The notes under the pieces: model-generated | What the model was told of the DNA's origin: nothing | Database searches by the model: none | The model's input: the letters and a program-made list of their open reading frames with translations, nothing else | Position numbers and translations under genes: made by a program | Shown: positions 8,232-17,668 of the stretch, in pieces | Numbering within the stretch: position 1 is the stretch's first letter | How the letters are laid out: every line of letters starts with the position of its first letter | Source: Candidatus Aminicenantota bacterium | Lineage (GTDB): Bacteria > Acidobacteriota > Aminicenantia > Aminicenantales > UBA8522 | Direction: 5' to 3' | Assembly: GCA_017886205.1 (NCBI GenBank) | Contig: JAFNEO010000028.1 | Location: 26,476-90,475, forward strand | DNA: 64,000 nucleotides

Positions 8232-9809
8232 CTAGCTCTTGAGGATCTTCTCGACTTCGTCCTTGTCTACGTCCATGATGAAGGGGATGCCGCTGATATT
8301 GGCGGCGTCCTTGGTCAGGGCGGCGATATCGTCGCGGGTGATATAGCCGAGGGAGAACTTGCGGTTTCCGGCCATGAGCTGGCGGACGCCCTGGCTCAGG
8401 CGCCTGAAATAGGAGTAGAGCCCCATCGCCCCGGTCGGGAGCTCTTTAAACCGCTCCCCGTATTTTTGCTTCAGGTCGGGAGCCGTGACGAAAATCTCCT
8501 CGGCGCTCGAACCGAACCGCTCGACATAGACCGGGATCTGGCCTTCCTGGATGCGCTTGCCGATGGTCTTGCCGACCATGTTCGCGGCCATCGGACCTCT
8601 GGCCATGGCCACCGCCTTGACATAGGGGGCTCCGATGGCCAGCGCCTTGAAGATCTGGTCCTCGAAAGTGATCCCGCCGGCGAAAACGATGTCGGGGAGG
8701 TACTCGCCGGCCTTGGCCAGTTGATGGGCGTACTGGTAGGTGAGCGACCAGATCTCGACACTCGGGATGCCCCATTCGTTCATCATCCGCCAGGGACTCA
8801 TGCCCGTCCCGCCGCCCGCTCCGTCCACGGTCAGCATATCGATCTTGGCCTTGGACGAGAACTTCACGGCCCGGGCCAGGTCGGCGGGCCGGTAGGCTCC
8901 GGTCTTTAAGAAGACGTACTTCGCGCCTGCCCTGCGGAGCTCTTCAACCCTTTTCATAAAGCTCTCTTCCTCGACCATGCCCATGCGGGAGTGGCGCTCG
9001 AATTCCTTGAAGCTTCCCTTCTCGAAGGCCTGGATGACACTGGGGTCCTCGGGGTCGGGGAGGACGATGTAGCCCCGTCTCTTGAGCTCCTGGGCCTTGG
9101 CCAAGCTCTTGATCTTGACCTCACCGCCGATGTCCTTGGCTCCTTGTCCCCACTTGAGCTCGACCGCCTGGACGCCCAGCTTGTTGATGGCGTACTCCTG
9201 GACTCCTAGCCGGGTATCTTCAACATTGGCCTGGACGACCACCGTGCCGTAGCCGTCCTGCCACTTCTGGAAGAGGCCGACGCGCATCTCCATGTCGGGC
9301 GAACGCACGACCCGGCCGTTCTTGATCTCGGCGCCCTCGTCCATGGCGCAGACGTTTTCGCCGACGGTCAGGATGACGCCGCAGATGGCCGCGCCGATGG
9401 CTAGGCCCGGCCAGTTCTGCTTGGCGACGTTGGTCGAGCCCATTCCGCCGAGGACGAAAGGCACCCGCAGCTTGATGCCTTTGTCCCGTCCGACGGCGGT
9501 CTCGATGTTTACCTTTTCGAAGGTCGCCTTGTCACTGTCCGCCTCGACCCCGTAGGCCCCGACGGCCGTCCCCATGATGCTGAAGTGGGAGAGGTCGACC
9601 GGGTATTCCTTCTCCGAGGCCGCCGTGATGATGCCGAACGGCTGCGGATAAAGGACCTCCGCTCCCCGGTAGGCCGATTTGCCGATCTCGCACATGCCGA
9701 TGCAGCCGTCCACACAGGTGACGCACATGCCGCTGAACGGGCTGATCGACCCTTCTGTTCTGTTCTTGGTCAAAGTCGCCGCGCTTCGGTTGAGTTTCGT
9801 ATACGCCAT
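8232..9809 (-). CDS. FMN-binding glutamate synthase-like protein (GltB central/FMN domain) with N-terminal CX2CX3CX3C cluster
   Basis: TVDGAGGGTGMSPWRMMNEWGIPS and GGITFEDQIFKALAIGA motifs; CVTCVDGCIGMC near N-terminus. Confidence 0.88.
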   Translation of the reverse strand: MAYTKLNRSAATLTKNRTEGSISPFSGMCVTCVDGCIGMCEIGKSAYRGAEVLYPQPFGIITAASEKEYPVDLSHFSIMGTAVGAYGVEADSDKATFEKVNIETAVGRDKGIKLRVPFVLGGMGSTNVAKQNWPGLAIGAAICGVILTVGENVCAMDEGAEIKNGRVVRSPDMEMRVGLFQKWQDGYGTVVVQANVEDTRLGVQEYAINKLGVQAVELKWGQGAKDIGGEVKIKSLAKAQELKRRGYIVLPDPEDPSVIQAFEKGSFKEFERHSRMGMVEEESFMKRVEELRRAGAKYVFLKTGAYRPADLARAVKFSSKAKIDMLTVDGAGGGTGMSPWRMMNEWGIPSVEIWSLTYQYAHQLAKAGEYLPDIVFAGGITFEDQIFKALAIGAPYVKAVAMARGPMAANMVGKTIGKRIQEGQIPVYVERFGSSAEEIFVTAPDLKQKYGERFKELPTGAMGLYSYFRRLSQGVRQLMAGNRKFSLGYITRDDIAALTKDAANISGIPFIMDVDKDEVEKILKS

Positions 9810-9863
9810 GTTTACCTCCTCAGGTTCGCTTTTTTATTCGAAGCAATGGGTTCCATCGCTCCC

Positions 9864-10562
9864 TCATTTCGGCTCTTTTTCGGCCGGAGTCTCCTGGACG
9901 CAGGTCCCGCATCGCCCGGCGTCATACATCCAGCACTGGAGCTCGTCGTAGGCGTCCAGGCAGGTGGGCTCCATGGTCAAGCAGGCGTTACAGACCGCGG
10001 TCTCGGCCTCGGGGCCCTGGCAACGCAGTTGGCAGGCCGGACAGATATAGATGCAGCCGCCGCAGAGCCGGCATTCTTCCGAGCGGACGTCGAACGGTGT
10101 CGAGATTTTCCTCTTGCTGCCCCGGTTCTGGAAGCCGATGGCCCGTCCGTCCATCTGCTCGGCGCACATCCGGACGCAGAGACCGCAGAGGATGCACTCT
10201 TCGTTGCGGGGTGTGAACCGCATCTTGGTAACCCCGAACTTGGAGGCCAAGTCCTGGATCTGCTTGGAAAAAGGAGCCACCGAGAGCATGAGTTCGATCA
10301 TCATCCGTCGGGCCTCAACAACGCGCCTCGTATCGGTGTGAACGACCAGGCTTTCCTCGGCAGGATAGGTGCAGGAGGAGACGAGCTTCGTCCGCGGCTC
10401 CACCCCGATCTCGACCAGGCAGAGCCGGCAGCCGCCGTAGGAGCTCAGCCCTTCATTGTAGCAGAGCGTGGGGATCGCGAGGCCGTAGAACTTGGCCGTC
10501 TCCAGGACCGTCCAGCCCTCTTCGGCCTGGACATCGAGGCCGTTGAGCCTGAAGGTGATCAT
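9864..10562 (-). CDS. NuoG-N/HoxU-like 2Fe-2S and 4Fe-4S iron-sulfur subunit
   Basis: MITFRLNGLDVQAEEGWTVLETAKFYGLAIPTLCYNEGLSSYGGCRLCLVEI; CILCGLCVRMC; start corrected to 10562, ATGA overlap with upstream gene. Confidence 0.85.
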   Translation of the reverse strand: MITFRLNGLDVQAEEGWTVLETAKFYGLAIPTLCYNEGLSSYGGCRLCLVEIGVEPRTKLVSSCTYPAEESLVVHTDTRRVVEARRMMIELMLSVAPFSKQIQDLASKFGVTKMRFTPRNEECILCGLCVRMCAEQMDGRAIGFQNRGSKRKISTPFDVRSEECRLCGGCIYICPACQLRCQGPEAETAVCNACLTMEPTCLDAYDELQCWMYDAGRCGTCVQETPAEKEPK

Positions 10563-13500
10563 GTTTTCCTCCCGATGGCGTTCTTGCCATCTTCGGTCTC
10601 GAGCTCGCAGCGGAGGCAGCGCCTGGCCTCGGCGACCGCCGCCTCCTCGGTCAACCCCAGCTCCACCTCTTTGAAATTCCTCTTTCGGGCGGTCCGGGTG
10701 AGCCGCGGCATCTTGGGACGCTTCGTCCGGGCCAGCTCCTCCTCGGTCAGTTCCACAGGTTCGATATAGATGGAAGGCCGGGTAAGCGTGTACTCTCTGT
10801 CCAGGCTCTGGCCCTCCAGGTATTTCTCGATCGTCTGGGCGGCCAGTTTTCCGGCGGCCATGGCTTCGACGACGGTGCCCGGTCCGGTGACCGCGTCGCC
10901 GCCGGCGAAGACGCCGGGCCGTCCCGTCGCCAGGTTGGAGGAGTCGACCTCGATCGTCCCCCACTGGGAGATGCCCAACTTGTCCTTGGCAGTAAAGAGG
11001 GAGCTGTCCGCCCGCTCCCCGATGGCCGGGATAAGCGTCTCCAGCTCCAGTGAGAACTCGGAGCCTTCGATCGGGACCGGGCTCCGCCGGCCGCTCGAAT
11101 CGAACTCCCCGAGGCGCATGCGGATACAACGGACGCCCTTGACGCGTCCGTTCTCAGAGAGGACTTTGATGGGCGCAGCCAAGAAATGGATGTCCACTCC
11201 CTCTTCGATGGCCGCTTCGATCTCCTCCTCGAAAGCGGGCATCTCCTGGCGTGTCCGTCGGTAGAGGATCGTCACCTGTTTGACGTTTTTGTCCCGGACG
11301 GCGACGCGGGCCGCATCGACGGCCGCGTTTCCGCCGCCGACGACCCCGACCCGGGCGCCGAGTTTGATTTTCTCTCCCAGGTTGACGGCTTTGAGGAGCT
11401 CCGTCCCCTGCATGACGCCGGCGGCCTCTTCGCCCTCGACCCCCAAGCGCATGGACTTGTGGGCGCCGGTGGCGATGAAGAGCGCTTTGAAGTCCTGGGC
11501 AAAAAGGTCGTCCATGGTGAAGTCCTTGCCCAGGGCGACATTCGTCTTGATGTTGACACCGGCGCTCTTGATGTGCTCGATGTCGCGGTTCAGGACGTCC
11601 TTGGGCAGCCGGTGGTCGGGAATGCCTTTGGCCAGCCAGCCGCCGGGCACAGGCAGGGATTCGAAGACCGTCGGCTGATAGCCCTTGAGGGCCAGATAGT
11701 GGGCGGCCGTCAGCCCGGCCGGCCCCGCCCCTATGACGGCCACTTTAGCCTTGATCTGGGGGGCCGCATCGCGATAGGGCCGGAGGCCTTTCTCAAGCGC
11801 GTAGTCTGTGACGAACCTTTTAAGGGCCCGGATGGCGATCGGGTCGCCGGTCTCGCCGGCGCGGCAGACCCGCTCGCAGGGATGGTGGCAGACGCGGCCG
11901 CAGATGGAGGGCAGCGGGTTGTCCTTGGCGATGAACTGGTAGGCGTCTTCGAAGCGGCCCTTGGCGATGAGGGCGATGTAGACCGAAGCCTCCTGGCTGA
12001 TCGGACATTGGTATTGGCAGGGCGAGGAGACGATCTCCTGGCAGACCAGGGCGGGGCATTGCTTGCGGTCGATGTGGGCCTCGTACTCATGCCGGAAGTA
12101 GCGCAGTGTGGACAGCACCGGGTTGGAGGCCGTCTGCCCTAGACCGCAGAGGGAAGCGTCCTTGACGATCGCCGCCAGCTCTTCGAGGACGGCCAGTTCC
12201 TGCCGGGTGCCCTTTCCGTCGGTGATATTCTTGACGATCTCCCACATCCGCTGGGTGCCCTCGCGGCAGGAGATGCATTTGCCGCAGGACTCATCACGGA
12301 GGAAGTTGAGGAAGTATTTGGCCACATCGACCATACAGGTCTTCTCGTCCATGACGATCATGCCGCCCGAGCCCATGATCGACCCCGCCTTGGCCAAGCT
12401 CTCGTAGTCGATCGGCAGGTCGAGCATCTCCTTGGGGATGCACCCCCCGGAGGGGCCGCCCGTCTGCACGGCCTTGAAATCCTTTCCTCCGGGAATCCCG
12501 CCGCCGATGTCAAAGATGATCTCTCTCAGGGTAATACCCATCGGGACCTCGACCAGGCCCGTGTTGTTGATCTTGCCGACGAGCGAGAAGATCTTTGTTC
12601 CCTTGCTGCCGCTCGTGCCGATCGAGGCGTACCAGTCCGCTCCCTTGGCGATGATGATGGGCACGTTGCCCCAGGTTTCAACGTTGTTGATGGTCGTGGG
12701 CTTTCCCCACAAGCCCCGCGTCGCCGGAAAGGGCGGACGCTGGCGGGGCTCGCCGACCCGGCCCTCGATCGAGGCGATCAGGGCGGTCTCCTCGCCACAG
12801 ACAAAGGCGCCGGCGCCTTTGGCGATGCGGAGATGAAACCCGAAACCCGAGCCGAGGACATTGTCTCCAAGGAGACCCATCTCCTCGGCCTGGCGGATGG
12901 CCAGGCTGATGTGGGTAACGGCCAGGGGATACTCGTCGCGGATATAGACATAGCCTTCCCTGGCACCGATGGCATAGGCGCCGATGATCATTCCTTCGAG
13001 GACGCGATGGGGATTCCCCTCCATCAGACTCCGGTCCATGTAGGCTCCGGGATCGCCCTCGTCGGCGTTGCAGATGATGTACTTCAGGTCGCCCTTGGCC
13101 TTTCTCGCCAGCTCCCATTTCAAGCCGGTCAAAAACCCGGCGCCGCCCCTTCCGCGGAGGCCTGATGCCTTAATCTGGGCGATCACCTCCTCGGGCGTGA
13201 GTCCGGCCAGAACCTTGGCCAGGGAGCCGTAGCCGCCGATGGACATGTAGTCGCCGATGTCCGTCGGGTCGATCAGGGCGTTATCGCCGAGGACGATCCT
13301 CTTCTGCTTTTTGTAGAAAGGAATTTCGCCCTCTTCGGCGCTCTTCTGATGGGTTGCCGGATCTGTGTAAAGGAGCTCGTCCAAGATCTTATTGTTGAGG
13401 ATGGTCTGGACGATGATGTCCTTGGCCTGCCTCTTGTCGACCCTCTGGTAGAAAATATGCTGCGGGTAGATGATGATGTTGGGTTCGACCTCGCAAAAGC

Positions 13501-13720
13501 CGTGACAGCCCGTCACTCTGACCTTGACTCTATCCTCCAACTTCTCCTTCTTCAGAGTCTTCTTCAGGGCATCGATGACCTTGAGCGAGCCGCGCGCCTG
13601 CCCGCAGGTCCCGGCCGAGACCGTCAGGACCGGCCTTTTCTCTGATTCCCGCTCGGCCCTCTTCGCGGCGATCAGGGCTTCAAGGTCTCTAGTGGATGCG
13701 ATCTTTCTTGGAGCGTCCAT
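10559..13720 (-). CDS. NuoF-like NADH dehydrogenase subunit fused to GltD-like FAD/NADPH oxidoreductase
   Basis: NuoF motifs (GRGGAGFLTGLKWELARK; ESCGKCISCREGTQRMWEI) followed by a GltD/DPYD-like domain (VAVIGAGPAGLTAAHYLALKGYQPTVFE; GGGNAAVDAARVA); start trimmed to MDAPRK. Confidence 0.88.
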   Translation of the reverse strand: MDAPRKIASTRDLEALIAAKRAERESEKRPVLTVSAGTCGQARGSLKVIDALKKTLKKEKLEDRVKVRVTGCHGFCEVEPNIIIYPQHIFYQRVDKRQAKDIIVQTILNNKILDELLYTDPATHQKSAEEGEIPFYKKQKRIVLGDNALIDPTDIGDYMSIGGYGSLAKVLAGLTPEEVIAQIKASGLRGRGGAGFLTGLKWELARKAKGDLKYIICNADEGDPGAYMDRSLMEGNPHRVLEGMIIGAYAIGAREGYVYIRDEYPLAVTHISLAIRQAEEMGLLGDNVLGSGFGFHLRIAKGAGAFVCGEETALIASIEGRVGEPRQRPPFPATRGLWGKPTTINNVETWGNVPIIIAKGADWYASIGTSGSKGTKIFSLVGKINNTGLVEVPMGITLREIIFDIGGGIPGGKDFKAVQTGGPSGGCIPKEMLDLPIDYESLAKAGSIMGSGGMIVMDEKTCMVDVAKYFLNFLRDESCGKCISCREGTQRMWEIVKNITDGKGTRQELAVLEELAAIVKDASLCGLGQTASNPVLSTLRYFRHEYEAHIDRKQCPALVCQEIVSSPCQYQCPISQEASVYIALIAKGRFEDAYQFIAKDNPLPSICGRVCHHPCERVCRAGETGDPIAIRALKRFVTDYALEKGLRPYRDAAPQIKAKVAVIGAGPAGLTAAHYLALKGYQPTVFESLPVPGGWLAKGIPDHRLPKDVLNRDIEHIKSAGVNIKTNVALGKDFTMDDLFAQDFKALFIATGAHKSMRLGVEGEEAAGVMQGTELLKAVNLGEKIKLGARVGVVGGGNAAVDAARVAVRDKNVKQVTILYRRTRQEMPAFEEEIEAAIEEGVDIHFLAAPIKVLSENGRVKGVRCIRMRLGEFDSSGRRSPVPIEGSEFSLELETLIPAIGERADSSLFTAKDKLGISQWGTIEVDSSNLATGRPGVFAGGDAVTGPGTVVEAMAAGKLAAQTIEKYLEGQSLDREYTLTRPSIYIEPVELTEEELARTKRPKMPRLTRTARKRNFKEVELGLTEEAAVAEARRCLRCELETEDGKNAIGRKT

Positions 13721-14192
13721 TTTTCTTCTCTTTCTTGAGATACTTCTTGAGGATGGTCTCGACCTTGCGCGTCGTCGTCTGGGCGTGGTAATCACCATCC
13801 ACAACGACCACGGGGCCGATGGCGCAGCACCCCAGGCAGGCCACCGTCTCGAGAGTGAACCGGCCGTCCGGGGATGTCTCTCCCGGCTGGAGGTCCAACC
13901 TCTTTTGGAATTCCGCCAGTATCTTGGGCCCTCCCCGGACGTGGCAGGCTGTTCCCAGACAGACCGTGACCACGTACCGGCCGCGCGGCTTGAGGCTGAA
14001 GGCCCGGTAGAATGTGGCCACGCCGACGACGTCGATGAGCGGGACCTCCAGCGAGCGGGCGACGATCCGGAGGGCGAGCTCGGGAAGGTAGTTGTACTCG
14101 GCCTGGATGTCCTGCAGGATGGGGATGAGCGCTCGCTTGCGGGAGTCGTGCTTGGTGAGGATGGATTTGACCTTCGCGCTTATGGCCTCCAC
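13689..14192 (-). CDS. NuoE-like 24 kDa 2Fe-2S subunit
   Basis: VCLGTACHVRGGPKIL and VACLGCCAIGPVVVVDG motifs. Confidence 0.9.
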   Translation of the reverse strand: MEAISAKVKSILTKHDSRKRALIPILQDIQAEYNYLPELALRIVARSLEVPLIDVVGVATFYRAFSLKPRGRYVVTVCLGTACHVRGGPKILAEFQKRLDLQPGETSPDGRFTLETVACLGCCAIGPVVVVDGDYHAQTTTRKVETILKKYLKKEKKNGRSKKDRIH

Positions 14193-14436
14193 GGTTTCCT
14201 CCAGAATGTGATGGGTTTTTTTATGGCCTCAGAATCCCGGCGGTTTGGGTGAGGCAACGGGGAAGGGGAGTCATCGGGACGCCGGTCGATGGCGTCAAAG
14301 GCGCAACTCAGGAAAGGCCGATAAAAAATATCTATGACTCCTTCCTATCAGAAAACGATCAATAATACAGACAGCTGATTAATAAAGAAGGTCTTTATAG
14401 CAAAATGAATTCCCGTTTGTCAAGAAGAAGAGGCTC

Positions 14437-14579
14437 GGATTCAGGCTTGTCAGCCCGCTCGTTTCCCCAGCGAGGAAACTGTCATTGCGAGCGAAGCGAA
14501 GCAATCCCTCGGGATCGCCACGTCGCTTCGCTCCTCGCGACGCCCGCTCAGTCGTCCACGGACCTCCTCGCCCGAATCC
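14437..14579 (+). repeat. Dispersed structured intergenic element, family A copy 2
   Basis: Arms GGATTCAGGC/GCCCGAATCC; loop CCAGCGA hairpin; core nearly identical (reverse-complement) to 3270-3410. Confidence 0.8.
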
Positions 14580-14651
14580 TTCGCCTTGGCAATGAAGAGT
14601 GATCCGTGTCCGCTGCGCCGCGGAGGGCTTTCTGAGGGACTCCGACCTTTG

Positions 14652-14748
14652 CCGGAGACACCGACCTTCTTCAAGGCCCCACTTGATTCTCCAAGGGGGG
14701 CAGGGGGGATTAATATGATTAAATCAAATTCCTAATAGGTGTCTCCGG
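14652..14748 (+). repeat. 97-nt structured element, family E copy 1
   Basis: Perfect 11-nt terminal arms CCGGAGACACC/GGTGTCTCCGG; inner GCCCC..CTTG/CAAG..GGGGC hairpin; GGGGGGATTAATATGATT. Confidence 0.75.
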
Positions 14749-14759
14749 AATATAAACGG

Positions 14760-14852
14760 GGAGACGCTGACCTGCTTGATGGCCGCCCTTAATTCCCTAA
14801 GGGCGGAAGGTGGGTTTAATAAACTGAGAATAAAGTCCGGAAGAGTGTCTCC
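14760..14852 (+). repeat. Structured element, family E copy 2 (divergent)
   Basis: Arms GGAGACGCT/AGTGTCTCC (one G-T pair); inner hairpin CCGCCCTTA-ATTCCC-TAAGGGCGG. Confidence 0.6.
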
Positions 14853-14861
14853 GCAAATAGA

Positions 14862-16268
14862 TCAAAGGAAGGGTAAGTATTTTTTGACCTCGTATTCGCT
14901 GACCTGCTTTTCGAACTCGCCGGAGACGTTGATGTTGTATTCCTCGATCTCGGCTCGCTTGTTGGCGATGAACGTGGTGAATATATGGTCGGTAAGGGTC
15001 TCACGGAGCAGCCGGCTCTTTTCCATCAGCCGAACCGCTTCCTCCAGGTTCCGCGGCAGGGTCCGGATCTCGAATTTCTTCTGTTTCGCGTTCGACATCC
15101 TGTAGATGTTCTCCTCTACGGGGTCGGGAAGAGGGTAGCCGTCCCGGATCCCGGTGAGGCCGGCCATGAGCATGGTGGCGAAGGCTAGGTAAATGTTGCA
15201 GGATGGATCGGGAGAGCGCAGCTCGATCCGGGTCGCCATCTCCTTTCCGGGCTGGTATTCGGGAACGCGGATATAGGCGGACCTGTTCCTCTGTCCCCAT
15301 GCGATGTACACGGGCGCCTCATAGCCCTCAATCAGGCGCTTGTAGGAATTGACCCATTGGCTGAAGACGGCCGATATCTCACGGGCGTGGCTCATCAATC
15401 CGGCCATGTAGTGATGGGCGAGATCGGAGAGATGGTAGGAATTGTTGACCGAGAAGAAGATGTTTTTTCCACCCTTCCAGAGGGACTGGTGGACGTGCAT
15501 GCCGCTGCCGTTCTGGCCGTTGGCGGGCTTGGGCATGAAGGTTGCGTAGAGGCCGTGCATGCGGGCGACCTTCTTGACCATGTAGCGGAAGAGCATGCCG
15601 ATGTCAGCCATATCGGTGGCGCTGCAGTACTTGAGGTCGATCTCGTGCTGGCCGTGGGCGACCTCGTGGTGGTCGTATTCGGAGGCAATGCCCATCCTCT
15701 TGAGCAGGAGTTGGACTTCCTTCCGGACCCCGCCGTATTTGCCGCTGAAAAAGTAACCGCCGTGGTCGCTGAAGGATATATCCCGGTCGCTCGGGAAGAG
15801 GAAGAACTCGAGCTCCGGGCCGACCTTAAAATCATCGATGCCAAATTCCTTTTTAGCCCGGGCAAAGGCCTTTTTGAGGATGTAGCGCGTGTCTCCCTCG
15901 TAGTGCTCGCCCTCGGGCGTCATGATGTCGCCGAACATGATTGCCTCCCGCCAGATTATGTCCTCCGAAAAGCCCCTATATTCCCAGGGGAGGACGCGGA
16001 AAGTGTGGGCCTCGGGTTTGATGACCAGATCGCTCTCCTCGATGCGGACGAATCCCTGGACCGAAGAGCCGTCGATGCCTTTCCCATCGCGGAAGGCGTT
16101 TTCCAGCTCCTCGCTGGGAAAGGAAAAGTCCATCGGCCTCCCCAGGATGTCGGGAAAATGCACCCGGATGAACTCGACCTTGTTGGCCGGGTTCATGACA
16201 TAATCCAAGACCTCCTTTTCGGTTTTAAAACCGAACGGCTTGTGCGGTTCTGTGGTCAAATTAGGCAT
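14862..16268 (-). CDS. glnA: Glutamine synthetase
   Basis: GIDGSSVQGF, NGSGMHVHQSLW, RSAYIRVP motifs; start trimmed to MPNLTTE. Confidence 0.92.
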   Translation of the reverse strand: MPNLTTEPHKPFGFKTEKEVLDYVMNPANKVEFIRVHFPDILGRPMDFSFPSEELENAFRDGKGIDGSSVQGFVRIEESDLVIKPEAHTFRVLPWEYRGFSEDIIWREAIMFGDIMTPEGEHYEGDTRYILKKAFARAKKEFGIDDFKVGPELEFFLFPSDRDISFSDHGGYFFSGKYGGVRKEVQLLLKRMGIASEYDHHEVAHGQHEIDLKYCSATDMADIGMLFRYMVKKVARMHGLYATFMPKPANGQNGSGMHVHQSLWKGGKNIFFSVNNSYHLSDLAHHYMAGLMSHAREISAVFSQWVNSYKRLIEGYEAPVYIAWGQRNRSAYIRVPEYQPGKEMATRIELRSPDPSCNIYLAFATMLMAGLTGIRDGYPLPDPVEENIYRMSNAKQKKFEIRTLPRNLEEAVRLMEKSRLLRETLTDHIFTTFIANKRAEIEEYNINVSGEFEKQVSEYEVKKYLPFL

Positions 16269-16403
16269 GTTTTTCTCCTTTCTTGATATCGATAATAAAA
16301 ATGGGCGGCACAAGCAAGGGCTTCCGTTGACTGAGGCAGAGGATTGTCTTAAGATGGACGATGAAGACTGGAACCGAAGGCATCCGGGTTAACATTGAAT
16401 GAT

Positions 16404-16433
16404 ATTATTGCCATAAATAATTTCAATTGTCAA
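16404..16433 (-). promoter_or_regulatory. Predicted sigma70-type promoter of glnA
   Basis: Minus strand TTGACA (16428-16433), 18-nt spacer, AATAAT (16404-16409). Confidence 0.45.
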
Positions 16434-16501
16434 TATATTATGATAAAATAGTTGCAATTGAGTTATAAATATAAAAATAGCAGGACACAAGGGAGGCGGT
16501 C

Positions 16502-16945
16502 ATGATCGATGAGCTCGAGAGAAAGATCATCCGCGCGATGAACCAGAACGCCCGCAAGAGCTTCCGGGAGATCGCCAAGGAGGTGGGCACCTCGGCCACG
16601 GCCGTCATCAATAAGGTGAAGAGATTGGAGACGGCGAGGGTGATTAAGGGGTATATCCCGGTCGTCGACCCGGCCCATTTCGGCCTCGACCTCGTCGCCA
16701 TCATCGCCCTCCGTATCTCCAAAGGAAAGCTCCTGGAAACGCAGCAGAAGATCTCCTCCGACCGGCGAGTGGCCGCCGTCTACGACATCACGGGGGAATG
16801 GGACTCCCTGGTCATCGGATATTTTCGAAGCCGCGACGACCTCAACGATTTCATCAAAGGGGTTCTGGCCCTGCCTTACATCGACCGCACGGTCACCCAC
16901 CTCGTGCTTAACATCGTCAAAGATGAAAAGCGCCTGCTGGTTTGA
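16502..16945 (+). CDS. Lrp/AsnC family transcriptional regulator
   Basis: LERKIIRAMNQNARKSFREIAKEVGTSATAVINKVKRLE HTH plus RAM domain. Confidence 0.9.
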   Translation: MIDELERKIIRAMNQNARKSFREIAKEVGTSATAVINKVKRLETARVIKGYIPVVDPAHFGLDLVAIIALRISKGKLLETQQKISSDRRVAAVYDITGEWDSLVIGYFRSRDDLNDFIKGVLALPYIDRTVTHLVLNIVKDEKRLLV

Positions 16946-17013
16946 GACTCCCCGAATTTCTTGACAGGGGGGATGATATGGCCTAACGTATGGCTCGACA
17001 GAGGAGAAAAAAA

Positions 17014-17445
17014 ATGGCCAAAGAGATACACGGGACGATCGGCCGTCATTATATTGTCGAGGCCTCGGGCTGTGACCCCAAGATCATCGGCAGCATTGAG
17101 AAAGTCCAACAAATCCTGGTCAAGGCGGCCGAGATCGCCGGCGCCCAGGTCTGGTCGATCTCCTTCAGCCGGTTCCCGCCCCAGGGAGTCTCCGGGGTGG
17201 TGGTCATATCCGAGTCCCACATCTCCACCCACACCTGGCCGGAATACGGCTATGTCGCCCTGGATATCTACACCTGCGGCAAGAACGTCGATCCGGAGAA
17301 GGCCGTGGTATTTGCCGTCGAGGCGTTCGAGTCTTCGACATCCCATATCACTGAGATCACCCGGGGGATCGACGAGGGCGATTCGATCTACTACCACAGC
17401 TTCATCACCTGGGAAGAAGACTTGAAGAAGGGTCGCCAGAAATAA
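17014..17445 (+). CDS. speD: S-adenosylmethionine decarboxylase proenzyme family
   Basis: ESHISTHTWPEYGYVALDIYTCG autoprocessing/catalytic motif. Confidence 0.9.
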   Translation: MAKEIHGTIGRHYIVEASGCDPKIIGSIEKVQQILVKAAEIAGAQVWSISFSRFPPQGVSGVVVISESHISTHTWPEYGYVALDIYTCGKNVDPEKAVVFAVEAFESSTSHITEITRGIDEGDSIYYHSFITWEEDLKKGRQK

Positions 17446-17668
17446 GAGTGAGGCGATTTTCTGGGCGGCTGTAAAGATTTTTTACGCCCCTCTTTGCAGC
17501 TTCTCATCCAGACGGACTCATAATCAGGGAAAAAAGAAAGGACTAAGGCTTTTTTGGCATAAATCCTGCTCTTTGGATAAGGTGATGGCAGGAACGGAAA
17601 GAGGGAGGATGCGGATAGCCCCTGGGGCTGCCTTCTTTAAGTCTGAGCGTTTTTGTTATAATGCTCAT

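Noticed and set aside
9864-11129. 421-aa version of the NuoG-N-like protein
   Set aside because: N-terminal 190 aa are out-of-frame within the NuoF-GltD gene; true start at 10562.
17445-17500. Rho-independent terminator after speD
   Set aside because: GGGCG/CGCCC stem is short with a long loop and no clean U-tract after it.
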